Below are positions 8,436-17,179 of a stretch of DNA of 64,000 nucleotides, in pieces. How positions within the stretch are numbered: position 1 is the stretch's first letter; each line of letters begins with the position of its first letter. The stretch is taken from contig NZ_QTWS01000001.1 in NCBI RefSeq assembly GCF_003461245.1, positions 141,496 through 205,495 of the forward strand. The letters are read 5' to 3'. This DNA is from Blautia sp. AF19-10LB (GTDB taxonomy: Bacteria; Bacillota; Clostridia; Lachnospirales; Lachnospiraceae). A program made the translations under genes and the position numbers. The notes under the pieces are model-generated. The model ran no database searches. It saw only the letters and a program-made list of their open reading frames with translations, and had not been told where the DNA came from.

Positions 8436-10685
8436 ATGAATGAGTTATCATTGGTTTTTAACGGACCGGCAGGAGTATGGAATGAGGCACTTCCTCTGGG
8501 GAACGGTTCTATGGGAGCGATGTCATATGGATGGCTTCGGGAGGAAAAGATCGAGTTGAATCTGGATACACTCTGGTCCGGGACCGGAAGAAGCAAAGAA
8601 AACAAAAATACAGATGTGGACTGGGATCTTTTGCGCCAGAAGATCTTTGCCGGAGAGTATGAAGAGGCGGAATCCTATTGCAAAGAGAACATCCTTGGCG
8701 ACTGGACAGAGAGCTATCTTCCGGCAGGAAATCTGCATATTGATGCAAACATACCTGAGTTAAAAGAGCATGGGTCATACCAGAGACAGCTTTCACTTAA
8801 GGATGCGCTGGAACAGGTTGTATATTGTCAGGACGGGCAGGGATATCAAAGAGAATTTTTTGTAAGTATGTCAGAACCGGTCATGGCGCTTCATTATAAG
8901 GCCGACGCAGGCAGCAGTCTGGAACTGCGTATTTCTCTGGACAGTCAGATAAGGCATGCATGTTCTGCTTTTGGGACAAGTGGACTTGTGCTGGAGGGAC
9001 AGGCTCCGGTCTATGCGGCACCGTCGTATTATTCCTGTGAGCATCCGATCGTCTATGAAGAGGGAAAAGGAACACGGTTTGCGATCGCTATTTCCGTGCA
9101 GGCACCGAACGGCTGCATCCGTCAAAAAGACAACACGCTTCTCGTGACTGCAGATAATGATGTGTATATTTATCTGTCCGGGATAACGGACTTTCAGGCA
9201 CAGGATTCTTATTTATCCAGAAAGAAACAGATGCTGGAACAGATCTGTGACCTTTCATATCCACAATTAAAGGAAGTTCACAAGAAGGCATATGCAGCCT
9301 ATTTTGACCGGATGGATTTTACACTGACTCCCGGTGTGCAGAATGATCTTATAACAAAAATGTTTCACTATGCCCGTTATCTTATGATCTCTTCCTCTAA
9401 GCCTGGCACACAGTGTGCAAACCTTCAGGGAATCTGGAACCATGACTTAAGAGCTCCGTGGAGCAGCAACTATACGGTAAACATCAATACAGAAATGAAT
9501 TACTGGATGGCAGAGAAGGCGAACTTAAGCGACTGCCATGAGCCGCTGTTTGATCTGATCGAACGGACTGCCTCGCGTGGAAAAAAGACGGCAAAAGAAG
9601 TCTATCATCTGGATGGATGGGTGAGCCATCATAATGTGGATATCTGGGGGCATTCCAGCCCGGTCGGATATTTCGGGCAGGATGAAAATCCCTGTACCTA
9701 CTCTATGTGGCCGATGAGTTCCGGGTGGCTCTGCAGTCATCTGTGGGAGCATTACCGCTACACACTGGACAGAGAGTTTCTGAGAGAAAAAGCCTTTCCA
9801 CTTATCCGGGGAGCAGTGGAATTTTATCTGGGATATCTGGTGCCTTATGACGGATACCTCGTCACAGCACCATCTACGTCGCCGGAAAATACATTTACAG
9901 CCTCGGATCACAGTGTCCATAGTGTGACCTTTGGTTCGACAATGGATTGCAGTATCCTGAAGGAATTGTTTGGAAATTATCTGAAAGCCTGTGAGATCCT
10001 CGATATCACAGATCTTATGAATGAAGTAAAAGCTGCACTCAAAAAACTACCGCCATTTAAGATCGGGAAAGAAGGACAGCTTCAGGAGTGGTATCTGGAT
10101 TATCCGGAAGTGGATGTGCACCACAGACATGTTTCGCAGCTATACGGGCTTTATCCGGGAAATTTGATCCACAGAGAGGACGAAGAACTTCTGGTTGCCT
10201 GCCGCGTGGCACTGGACAGAAGAGGAGACGAGGGAACCGGCTGGTGCATGGCATGGAAGGCATGTCTCTGGGCGCGGCTCGGAGATGGAGAGCGTGCGTT
10301 GAAGCTTTTGAAAAATCAGCTTCGCGTTACAAAAGAAGAAACTTGCAGTCTGGTCGGCGGCGGGATCTACCCGAATATGCTCTGTGCACATCCGCCATTT
10401 CAGATCGACGGGAATTTCGGGTTTGCGGCTGCTGTCCTGGAAATGCTGGTACAGTATCAGGATGACAGGATCTTCTTTCTTCCGGCACTTCCGACGGAGT
10501 GGAAGGATGGAAAGATAAGCGGCCTTAGGGCACCGGGCGGCATTACCATTGACTTTGTCTGGAAAGACAGATGCATTACCGAATGCAGTCTGCGATCACA
10601 GACAGATACGGTACGCACACTTTTGTACAATGGAACCGAGAAGAAAGTAATGCTGAAAACAGATGTCATCTGTCATATTGTCTGA
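8436..10685 (+). CDS. GH95 alpha-L-fucosidase, cytoplasmic
   Basis: A 749-residue glycoside hydrolase family 95 enzyme; the family removes terminal alpha-1,2-linked (sometimes 1,3/1,4) L-fucose by inversion. Family segments visible are the N-terminal NEALPLGNGSMGAMSYG, the active-site asparagine stretch QGIWNHDLRAPWSSNY, the general-acid region QEWYLDYPEVDVHHRHVSQL, and the base region QIDGNFGFAAAVLEM. There is no signal peptide or anchor, so it acts on imported oligosaccharide. Context with GH112, GH29 and a sugar ABC transporter points to blood-group-H or fucosyl type-1 chains. Its 3' end overlaps the convergent AraC gene by 13 bp. Confidence 0.92.
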   Translation: MNELSLVFNGPAGVWNEALPLGNGSMGAMSYGWLREEKIELNLDTLWSGTGRSKENKNTDVDWDLLRQKIFAGEYEEAESYCKENILGDWTESYLPAGNLHIDANIPELKEHGSYQRQLSLKDALEQVVYCQDGQGYQREFFVSMSEPVMALHYKADAGSSLELRISLDSQIRHACSAFGTSGLVLEGQAPVYAAPSYYSCEHPIVYEEGKGTRFAIAISVQAPNGCIRQKDNTLLVTADNDVYIYLSGITDFQAQDSYLSRKKQMLEQICDLSYPQLKEVHKKAYAAYFDRMDFTLTPGVQNDLITKMFHYARYLMISSSKPGTQCANLQGIWNHDLRAPWSSNYTVNINTEMNYWMAEKANLSDCHEPLFDLIERTASRGKKTAKEVYHLDGWVSHHNVDIWGHSSPVGYFGQDENPCTYSMWPMSSGWLCSHLWEHYRYTLDREFLREKAFPLIRGAVEFYLGYLVPYDGYLVTAPSTSPENTFTASDHSVHSVTFGSTMDCSILKELFGNYLKACEILDITDLMNEVKAALKKLPPFKIGKEGQLQEWYLDYPEVDVHHRHVSQLYGLYPGNLIHREDEELLVACRVALDRRGDEGTGWCMAWKACLWARLGDGERALKLLKNQLRVTKEETCSLVGGGIYPNMLCAHPPFQIDGNFGFAAAVLEMLVQYQDDRIFFLPALPTEWKDGKISGLRAPGGITIDFVWKDRCITECSLRSQTDTVRTLLYNGTEKKVMLKTDVICHIV

Positions 10686-11506
10686 TTCTTTTTGCTGCGG
10701 CGGTACTCCCCGGCGGTCATGCCGCAGTATTTCCGGAAACTCTGTGCCAGATAACTCTGCGAGGAAAATCCGGCAAGATGAGCAATATCAGAAATTTCAT
10801 GGTCTGTATTCTCCAGGAGATTTTTGCATACTTCGATCCGGCGGTGGGTCAGATAGCTGATTGGGGAGATGCCGTAGTAGCGTGTGAATTCGTGACTCAG
10901 ATAATATTTATTCAGATGACTTAAGCTGGCAAGCTGTTCCAGGTTGATGTCATCGCTGTAGTGGGAATCCAGATAACGCTTGACGAGGGCACATTCTTTG
11001 CTTGGATGAAAGGATGGAAACAACTGGAAATCAGAGACGGCAAAGCGGCGGAGCTGGGCGATCAGAATGGCAAGCGTATGTTTGCAGATCTCTTCATAAC
11101 CATCGTTTTTTTCATCCAGTTCCTGAAAAAGGGAATGAAAATAAAACAAAAGGTCGGCATGTTTCTGGCGGCAGTGAAAGATCTGGAATTCTTTCTGATC
11201 CTGGAAGGAAAAACTGATCCCGTCCACACCGACCGTATAATAAGAAAGCGGCGAGGCACTTAGGGAAGTTTCCGTATGCTGGATATGAGGGTTGACGATG
11301 ATCAGGTCATCTTTTTTAATAGAAAAACGCTGGTTTTCGATCAGGAATTCCCCGCTTCCCTCACTGACGTAAAAGAGTTCCGTGAATGCATGGGTATGTG
11401 GGATACTGGGCCAGTCTTCCTCATAGTGGGAAGAAGAGGCGTTCACCAGGGCAGCTTCCGTTGAAAAAGGAGTATCGTCCGAAAAAGAAAAAAACCGTGT
11501 GCTCAT
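10673..11506 (-). CDS. AraC-family transcriptional regulator with cupin sensor domain
   Basis: A 277-residue regulator. The N-terminal half is an AraC-type cupin (HTHAFTELFYVSEGSGEFLIE, then DDLIIVNPHIQH). The C-terminal 100 residues hold two helix-turn-helix motifs (LEQLASLSHLNKYYLSHEF and ISDIAHLAGFSSQSYLAQSF). It is divergent from the GH112 phosphorylase gene and convergent with GH95, so control of this glycan locus, with a sugar as inducer, is likely. A GGGAGGT site precedes the start. The ligand is not deducible; lacto-N-biose, galacto-N-biose or fucose are candidates from context only. Confidence 0.88.
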   Translation of the reverse strand: MSTRFFSFSDDTPFSTEAALVNASSSHYEEDWPSIPHTHAFTELFYVSEGSGEFLIENQRFSIKKDDLIIVNPHIQHTETSLSASPLSYYTVGVDGISFSFQDQKEFQIFHCRQKHADLLFYFHSLFQELDEKNDGYEEICKHTLAILIAQLRRFAVSDFQLFPSFHPSKECALVKRYLDSHYSDDINLEQLASLSHLNKYYLSHEFTRYYGISPISYLTHRRIEVCKNLLENTDHEISDIAHLAGFSSQSYLAQSFRKYCGMTAGEYRRSKKNQTI

Positions 11507-11542
11507 GTGTACCTCCCGGGTCCGAAATATTTTTCAACTGTC

Positions 11543-11571
11543 AGGATAGCACAAAAGATAAAATACCGCAA
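11543..11571 (-). promoter_or_regulatory. Promoter of the AraC regulator gene
   Basis: Read on the minus strand, TTGCGG (11571-11566) and TATCCT (11548-11543) are separated by 17 bp, upstream of the regulator start at 11506. Confidence 0.5.
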
Positions 11572-11600
11572 GATTTCTAAAAAGCATAGCAAGAACAACG

Positions 11601-11629
11601 TTGAAAAACAGAGAAAAAGGACGTATTCT
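11601..11629 (+). promoter_or_regulatory. Promoter of the GH112 phosphorylase gene
   Basis: TTGAAA at 11601-11606 and TATTCT at 11624-11629 are separated by 17 bp, about 70 bp before the GH112 start. It lies back to back with the AraC promoter, an arrangement that allows shared control. Confidence 0.5.
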
Positions 11630-11698
11630 GATAGTATCTGAAAGAGAACAGAAACAGATGATAAACCAAATACATAAATATAAAACGGAGGTACACCT

Positions 11699-13861
11699 AT
11701 GAGCCAGAACAAAGGCAGAGTTACGATCCCGACAAACCTGGATGTGGTAAAGGAAACACTGGATATCGTAGAGGAATGGGGCGCAGATGCGATCCGTGAC
11801 TGCGATGGAACAGAGTTCCCGGCAGAACTCAAAGACACAGGCGCAAAGATCTACGCTACTTATTATACAACAAGAAAAGACAATGCATGGGCAAAGGCAA
11901 ACCCGGATGAGATCCAGCAGATGTACATCATGAGTTCTTTCCATACAGCAACGGAGGAGAAGCTTGAGATCCACCTTATGGATCACCTTTACCCGGACAT
12001 GCTGAAAGTAAATACCCGTGACGACATCACCAGATGGTGGGAAGTCATTGACCGTACCACAGGCGAAGTCGTTCCGACAGATCAGTGGTCTTATGACGAA
12101 GAGAGAGGAAATGTCGTGATCACACCGGCGAAGCTTTTTCATGAATATACGGTCAGCTTTCTGGCATATATCATGTGGGACCCGGTTCATATGTACAATG
12201 CTGTTGTAAACGACTGGAAGGACGTAGAGCCGCAGATCACTTTTGATGTGCGCCAGCCGAAGACAAGGGCACATTCTCTGGAGCGTCTCCGTCGTTTCCT
12301 TGATACGCATCAATATGTGGATGTAGTACGTTTTACGACATTTTTCCATCAGTTTACCCTGATCTTTGATGAGCTTGCGAGAGAAAAATATGTAGACTGG
12401 TTCGGCTACTCCGCATCTGTCAGCCCGTATATCCTTGAGCAGTTTGAAAAAGAAGTAGGATATGCATTCCGTCCGGAATACATTATCGACCAGGGCTACA
12501 TGAATAATACATACCGTATTCCGTCCAAAGAATTTAAGGACTTCCAGGCTTTCCAGAGAAGAGAAGTTGCGAAGCTTGCCAAAGAGATGGTAGACATTGT
12601 CCATGAATATGGCAAGGAAGCCATGATGTTCATGGGCGATCACTGGATCGGCATGGAGCCGTTTATGGACGAGTTTGCCTCCATCGGACTGGATGCTGTC
12701 GTTGGAAGTGTCGGAAACGGTGCGACCTTACGTCTGTTCAGCGATATCAAGAACGTAAAATATACAGAAGGACGTTTCCTTCCGTACTTTTTCCCGGATA
12801 CCTTCCATGAGGGCGGCGATCCGGTCAAGGAAGCCAAAGTAAACTGGGTAACAGCAAGACGTGCGATCCTTCGAAGCCCGATTCAGAGGATCGGTTACGG
12901 CGGATACCTGAAACTTGCTCTGGAATTCCCGGATTTTGTACAGTATATCAAAGAGGTATGTCAGGAATTCCGTACACTCTATGACAATATCCAGGGCGTG
13001 ACCCCATACTGTGTGAAGCGTGTAGCTGTCCTGAACTGCTGGGGAAAAATGCGTTCCTGGGGCAACCACATGGTACATCACGCAATTTATTACAAACAGA
13101 ATTATTCTTACTTTGGGATCATCGAGGCTTTGAGCGGTGCACCGTTTGATGTTTCTTTCATCAGTTTTGATGATATCCTGGAAAATAAGGATCTGCTGAA
13201 AAACTTTGATGTTGTGATCAACGTAGGCGATGCAGATACCGCACAGAGCGGCGGCGAGTACTGGGTAAACGAAACGATCATCACTGCCGTAAAAGAATTT
13301 GTCTACAACGGCGGCGGCTTCATCGGAGTCGGCGAACCGGCAGCCCATCAGTGGCAGGGACATTATTTCCAGCTTGACGATGTGCTTGGAGTAGAAGAAG
13401 AAAACGGCTTTAACCTGAACAAAGACAAATACAACTGGGAAGAACACAGAGATCACTTTATCCTGGCAGACAGTGACGGAGATGTTGATTTCGGTGAAGG
13501 AAAGAAAAATATCTATGCACTTGACGGAACTGAGATCCTGATCCAGAAAGACCAGGAAGTGCAGATGGCAGTCAGGACCTTCGGAAAAGGCCGCGGTGTC
13601 TATATCAGCGGACTTCCGTACAGCTTCAAGAACAGCCGTGTCCTCTACCGTGCAGTCCTCTGGTCCGCATCCGCAGAGGAAGAGCTGAACTGCTGGTATT
13701 CCACAAACTACAATGTAGAAGTCCATGCCTATGTAAAGAACGGCAAATACTGTGTCGTAAACAACACCTACGAGCCGCAGGACACCGTTGTATACAAAGG
13801 CGACGGAAGCAGCTTCGAACTTCACATGGAAGCAAATGAGATCAAGTGGTACCAGATCTGA
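11699..13861 (+). CDS. gnpA: GH112 galacto-N-biose/lacto-N-biose phosphorylase
   Basis: Phosphorolyses Gal-beta-1,3-HexNAc disaccharides to galactose-1-phosphate and N-acetylhexosamine in the cytoplasm. The 720-residue length fits GH112, and family stretches are visible: RVTIPTNLDVVKETL at the N-terminus, HQFTLIFDELAREKYVDWFG, the active-site region MFMGDHWIGMEPF, and the glutamine-amidotransferase-like second domain (GGGFIGVGEPAAHQWQG). There is no signal peptide. Start ATG has ACGGAGGT upstream. Phosphorolysis saves ATP because galactose-1-phosphate enters the Leloir pathway directly. It sits between two fucosidases and a sugar transporter. Whether it prefers lacto-N-biose (milk) or galacto-N-biose (mucin core 1) cannot be read from the sequence. 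Confidence 0.95.
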   Translation: MSQNKGRVTIPTNLDVVKETLDIVEEWGADAIRDCDGTEFPAELKDTGAKIYATYYTTRKDNAWAKANPDEIQQMYIMSSFHTATEEKLEIHLMDHLYPDMLKVNTRDDITRWWEVIDRTTGEVVPTDQWSYDEERGNVVITPAKLFHEYTVSFLAYIMWDPVHMYNAVVNDWKDVEPQITFDVRQPKTRAHSLERLRRFLDTHQYVDVVRFTTFFHQFTLIFDELAREKYVDWFGYSASVSPYILEQFEKEVGYAFRPEYIIDQGYMNNTYRIPSKEFKDFQAFQRREVAKLAKEMVDIVHEYGKEAMMFMGDHWIGMEPFMDEFASIGLDAVVGSVGNGATLRLFSDIKNVKYTEGRFLPYFFPDTFHEGGDPVKEAKVNWVTARRAILRSPIQRIGYGGYLKLALEFPDFVQYIKEVCQEFRTLYDNIQGVTPYCVKRVAVLNCWGKMRSWGNHMVHHAIYYKQNYSYFGIIEALSGAPFDVSFISFDDILENKDLLKNFDVVINVGDADTAQSGGEYWVNETIITAVKEFVYNGGGFIGVGEPAAHQWQGHYFQLDDVLGVEEENGFNLNKDKYNWEEHRDHFILADSDGDVDFGEGKKNIYALDGTEILIQKDQEVQMAVRTFGKGRGVYISGLPYSFKNSRVLYRAVLWSASAEEELNCWYSTNYNVEVHAYVKNGKYCVVNNTYEPQDTVVYKGDGSSFELHMEANEIKWYQI

Positions 13862-13902
13862 GAAGCGAAAATATCTAAGAAATAGAAGAATGATGTGATA
13901 AG

Positions 13903-13952
13903 AAAAAAGGTATGAGACCATAGAAGTTAAATCTGTGGTTTCATACCTTTTT
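13903..13952. terminator. Bidirectional terminator between GH112 and the response regulator gene
   Basis: An 18-bp stem starting AAAAAAGGTATGAGACCA, with its complement ending in a T-run, sits between the convergent GH112 and response-regulator genes. A-run and T-run flank it on both sides, so it can work in either direction. Confidence 0.85.
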
Positions 13953-13957
13953 GAGAT

Positions 13958-15136
13958 TTACTGATGAAATCGTTTCCCGTATTCTGAAGGGGAAATTCCC
14001 ATACATTTCTTGAACAGCCTGCTGAAATAGAGCTGGTCATCGATCCCTACCATCGTGGAGATCTCTTTGAGCGAAAGCCGGTTGTCTTTGATCATGGTAG
14101 CGGCTTTACGTATCCGGAGATTGTTCAGATAACTGGTGATGCTTGTTCCTACCTCTGATTTAAAAACGCGGCACAGATAGCTGGAACTTAAGCTGACATT
14201 TGCGGAAATGGAGGACAGTGTGAGCCGGTGCATATAATTTTCTTCGATATATGTGAGGGTTTTGGCAATATCGTCTGTATAATGCCCTTCATTTATGGTA
14301 AAGGTCTGATAAGTATTTCTGGCTTCTTCATAGTCCGGAAGATTTTCCTGATATGGCATATCCGGGGCGAAGGACTGGTACATGGTGAATCGGTTGTATA
14401 GTTTTTTTACGAGCTGAGCGACTTTCATCTGGCCTGCATCCAGTTCTTTCTGGGAAAAGACTACCAGTGCACTGTAGTCGTTCAGTACAAGGATATATGG
14501 CTGCAGTACGCCCTGTACTGCGTCCAGGATCATATCACACAGAAGTTTCCCCGAGATAGAAAAGGCTTCATTGGACAGAAATTTTTCAAAGGTTACGTAG
14601 CAGACGGCACATGGTTCCTGCATAAAGCGCAGGTCTGTGCCGGCGTTTTGGGCTGTAAAGGAGGAAAGGGAAGATTCTCCCTCAAAAAAGGAGAGGAGCA
14701 GGCGGGTTCTGTTCTCGGATACGGTTTCTGTTGGAACAGGAACTTTCCTGTCGGCTTTTTCCTGCAGCTTTTCGGTCGTTTTGTTCAGGCAGGCAAGAAG
14801 AGTGTCCGGACTGATCTTGATCTTTAACAGATAGTCTGCCGCACCCAGAAGGAGCGCGCTCCGCACAGAATCAAAATCCTCATAATTGCTGAGGACGAGG
14901 ATCTCTCCGGGATAATTTTTTTCTTTCAGGGTACGGATCAGTTCCAGTCCGTCCATTTCCGGCATTTTGAGGTCGGTGATGATCACATCCGGTTGATGTT
15001 TTTCGATGAGAGACATGGCTTCCAGACCGTTTGAGGCGGTCCCGCAGATGGAGAAACCGTGTTCTTCCCAGGGGAGGATCGAGCGGAGGGCGATTTTTAC
15101 AATGGGTTCATCATCTATAATAAGTATACTGTACAT
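13958..15136 (-). CDS. Response regulator with AraC-type output domain (YesN-like)
   Basis: A 392-residue two-component response regulator. The N-terminal receiver has the acidic pair DD8-9, phospho-acceptor Asp55 (VIITDLKMPEMDG) and the conserved Lys in YLLKIK. A linker domain of about 130 residues follows, then a C-terminal AraC helix-turn-helix pair (LSSISANVSLSSSYLCRVF and LKEISTMVGIDDQLYFSRLF). It lies directly downstream of its kinase gene with a 24-bp gap. YesN-like regulators usually activate an adjacent sugar ABC transporter operon; here that operon (17180 onward) diverges from the kinase gene, which fits. Confidence 0.93.
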   Translation of the reverse strand: MYSILIIDDEPIVKIALRSILPWEEHGFSICGTASNGLEAMSLIEKHQPDVIITDLKMPEMDGLELIRTLKEKNYPGEILVLSNYEDFDSVRSALLLGAADYLLKIKISPDTLLACLNKTTEKLQEKADRKVPVPTETVSENRTRLLLSFFEGESSLSSFTAQNAGTDLRFMQEPCAVCYVTFEKFLSNEAFSISGKLLCDMILDAVQGVLQPYILVLNDYSALVVFSQKELDAGQMKVAQLVKKLYNRFTMYQSFAPDMPYQENLPDYEEARNTYQTFTINEGHYTDDIAKTLTYIEENYMHRLTLSSISANVSLSSSYLCRVFKSEVGTSITSYLNNLRIRKAATMIKDNRLSLKEISTMVGIDDQLYFSRLFKKCMGISPSEYGKRFHQ

Positions 15137-15160
15137 TTGAGTCCTTTCTGAGCGGGTTGT

Positions 15161-16945
15161 CTATTCTTCTGGCTGCTGTGACAGGGTATCAGCATAAAGC
15201 TTTGGCAGTGTCAGGGTACAGGTGGTGCCTTTGCCCGGGTGACTGTCGATCTTTAATCCGTATTCCCGTCCGAAGTTAAGCTGGATCCGGTCATTTACAT
15301 TTGCTACGCCGATTTTTTTGCGGTCTTTGTGCGGGTTCAGATCAGTCCGGGTCATCTCGAATCCTTTTCCGTTATCCTGAAGTTCCAGGATCATATGTCC
15401 GTCTTCCTCCCAGCAGGTAATATGGATCTTCATGACAGAACCATCATCGGAAGAACCATGCATCACGGAATTTTCGGCGAGCGGCTGCAGGATCAGCTTG
15501 GGAACGAGGCAGGAGAGCAGCTCTTCATCCTCCATATGGAAAGAATATTCGAAACTTCCTGCATACCGGATGCGGAGAATGGCAAAATAATTTTCCAGAT
15601 TTTCCAGCTCTTCCTTCACGGTGATATATTCATTCTTATTTGTGAGCGTGTTCTGAAGAAGGCTGCTGAGTGCCTGGATTCCGTCGCTGACGATCTGATC
15701 ATTGTGCATGGCTGCCACAAAGCGCAGACTGTTTAAGGTGTTAAAAAGAAAATGAGGATTGAGCTGATACTGGAGCATCTGAAGCTCCAGTTCTCTCTTT
15801 TTCTTTTCCTGTTCTTTTTGCTGTTCGAGCAGATTCTGGATGATATCTGCCATGTGGTTCATGCTGCCGGACAGGTCCGAAAGTTCATCTTTGTGGTTAT
15901 CCTGAATACGGACGTTCAGGTTTCCGTGGGATAATTCTTTACAGAAATTCAGCATGCTTCTGATCGGGGATGTGATTCCCGGATATACCATTGCGACGAT
16001 CCCAATGCACATGAGGACCAGGATCACCGCCACGATCAGGATCCGGCGAAGCATGGTATAAACTTCGGAATTGATATAATGATAAGGCATGGTGTACACA
16101 AAAAGCTGGTTGAGATTTTTGTTGAAAATGTAAGTGACCAGCTGTTCTTCGCCATCTTTGTGGATGCTGAAGGAATCGGTCCTGGAAGGAAGCTTCTGCT
16201 GGATATTTTTGAGGAATTCGCTGTCAACCTTTTTGCCGAGTGCGATATTTCTGTCCCAGGACGAAAGAACCGAACCGTCCATGTTCATATACATAATATT
16301 AGAAGAATCTGCCAGCCCTACCGGTTCGAGCACGGTCTTGGAAAAAATCTTCTCATCGATGGAGATCAGGGTGTAACCGATCACACGGCTTTCGCTGTAC
16401 TGCTCATAGATCCTTCTTCCAAGGACCAGGATATCTCTGTCGCGGTAGGTGTGCACATATGCCCATACATCCTGATTTTCCTGGCGCAGCCGATCGAGGA
16501 GCATATCCACATCATCCTGATAGAAACCGTCATAGCCAAGGTCATAAAAAATATTTCCGTCGGTATCATATACCGTGATATTTTTGGCCTGTGCCGGATA
16601 GATGATCTTGGTACGGATCATGCTCTGGATCTCATTGATCGCCTGATTTTTCTCTATATCTGACATATCTTTGTTCAGAAGCCCGTCCTTGATCTCTTCG
16701 CTGATGCAGATAGAGCCGCACAGATACTGATATTTTTCGATCTCACTTACCATATTCAGATTGATCATCGATAAAGTCTGGGAAATGGAAGCAGAAAGTT
16801 TTTCCCGAAGTGCTACGGAAAAGATATGAAAGGAATAGCCGCTGATCCCTGCCAATGGTATAATGGATATCAGCAAAAGGGCAATGACAAGTCTTGTTTT
16901 GATACTGAATTTACGAAATCCCTGATAACGTTGTTTTTTATTCAT
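15161..16945 (-). CDS. Membrane sensor histidine kinase (YesM-like)
   Basis: A 594-residue kinase of the LytS/YesM type. A transmembrane helix lies near residues 18-38, an extracytoplasmic Cache-like sensor follows, and a second helix lies near 295-320. A HAMP linker (ITSPIRSMLNFCKELSHGNL) leads to a coiled coil (EQQKEQEKKKRELELQ). The phosphorylated histidine is His398 in QLNPHFLFNTLNSL, and the ATP-binding domain includes LQDNGKGFE and GKGTTCTLTLP. The pair with the downstream YesN-like gene and the divergent sugar-transport operon indicates sensing of extracellular glycan or of the loaded binding protein; the ligand itself is unknown. Confidence 0.93.
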   Translation of the reverse strand: MNKKQRYQGFRKFSIKTRLVIALLLISIIPLAGISGYSFHIFSVALREKLSASISQTLSMINLNMVSEIEKYQYLCGSICISEEIKDGLLNKDMSDIEKNQAINEIQSMIRTKIIYPAQAKNITVYDTDGNIFYDLGYDGFYQDDVDMLLDRLRQENQDVWAYVHTYRDRDILVLGRRIYEQYSESRVIGYTLISIDEKIFSKTVLEPVGLADSSNIMYMNMDGSVLSSWDRNIALGKKVDSEFLKNIQQKLPSRTDSFSIHKDGEEQLVTYIFNKNLNQLFVYTMPYHYINSEVYTMLRRILIVAVILVLMCIGIVAMVYPGITSPIRSMLNFCKELSHGNLNVRIQDNHKDELSDLSGSMNHMADIIQNLLEQQKEQEKKKRELELQMLQYQLNPHFLFNTLNSLRFVAAMHNDQIVSDGIQALSSLLQNTLTNKNEYITVKEELENLENYFAILRIRYAGSFEYSFHMEDEELLSCLVPKLILQPLAENSVMHGSSDDGSVMKIHITCWEEDGHMILELQDNGKGFEMTRTDLNPHKDRKKIGVANVNDRIQLNFGREYGLKIDSHPGKGTTCTLTLPKLYADTLSQQPEE

Positions 16946-17028
16946 TTTTCCCCCACCTTTTTATCCATTATACTAAAAAAAGTCAGGATAATCCATCCAA
17001 AACACAAATAGAAAAAGATTGTACATAT

Positions 17029-17057
17029 TTATCACAAGAAAATCCATATCGTATAAT
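17029..17057 (+). promoter_or_regulatory. Candidate promoter of the sugar ABC transporter operon
   Basis: TTATCA at 17029-17034 and TATAAT at 17052-17057 are spaced 17 bp, in the 234-bp region between the divergent kinase and binding-protein genes. A second possible -10 (TATACT near 17122) lies closer to the gene. The weak -35 fits a promoter that needs the YesN-like activator. Confidence 0.5.
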
Positions 17058-17179
17058 TTTTATAAGAGAAAGTTCCATAAGCAGGGATGTTTTGTTAATT
17101 TACTACAAAAATATTTTGCCGTATACTGTCATCATAAGGCGAACGTAAAAAAAGCCAGCATGAAGGAGGAAACAAACAT

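Noticed and set aside
12728..13921. Long minus-strand frame opposite GH112
   Set aside because: The GH112 family motifs on the plus strand are unambiguous; the antisense product is low-quality hydrophobic sequence.
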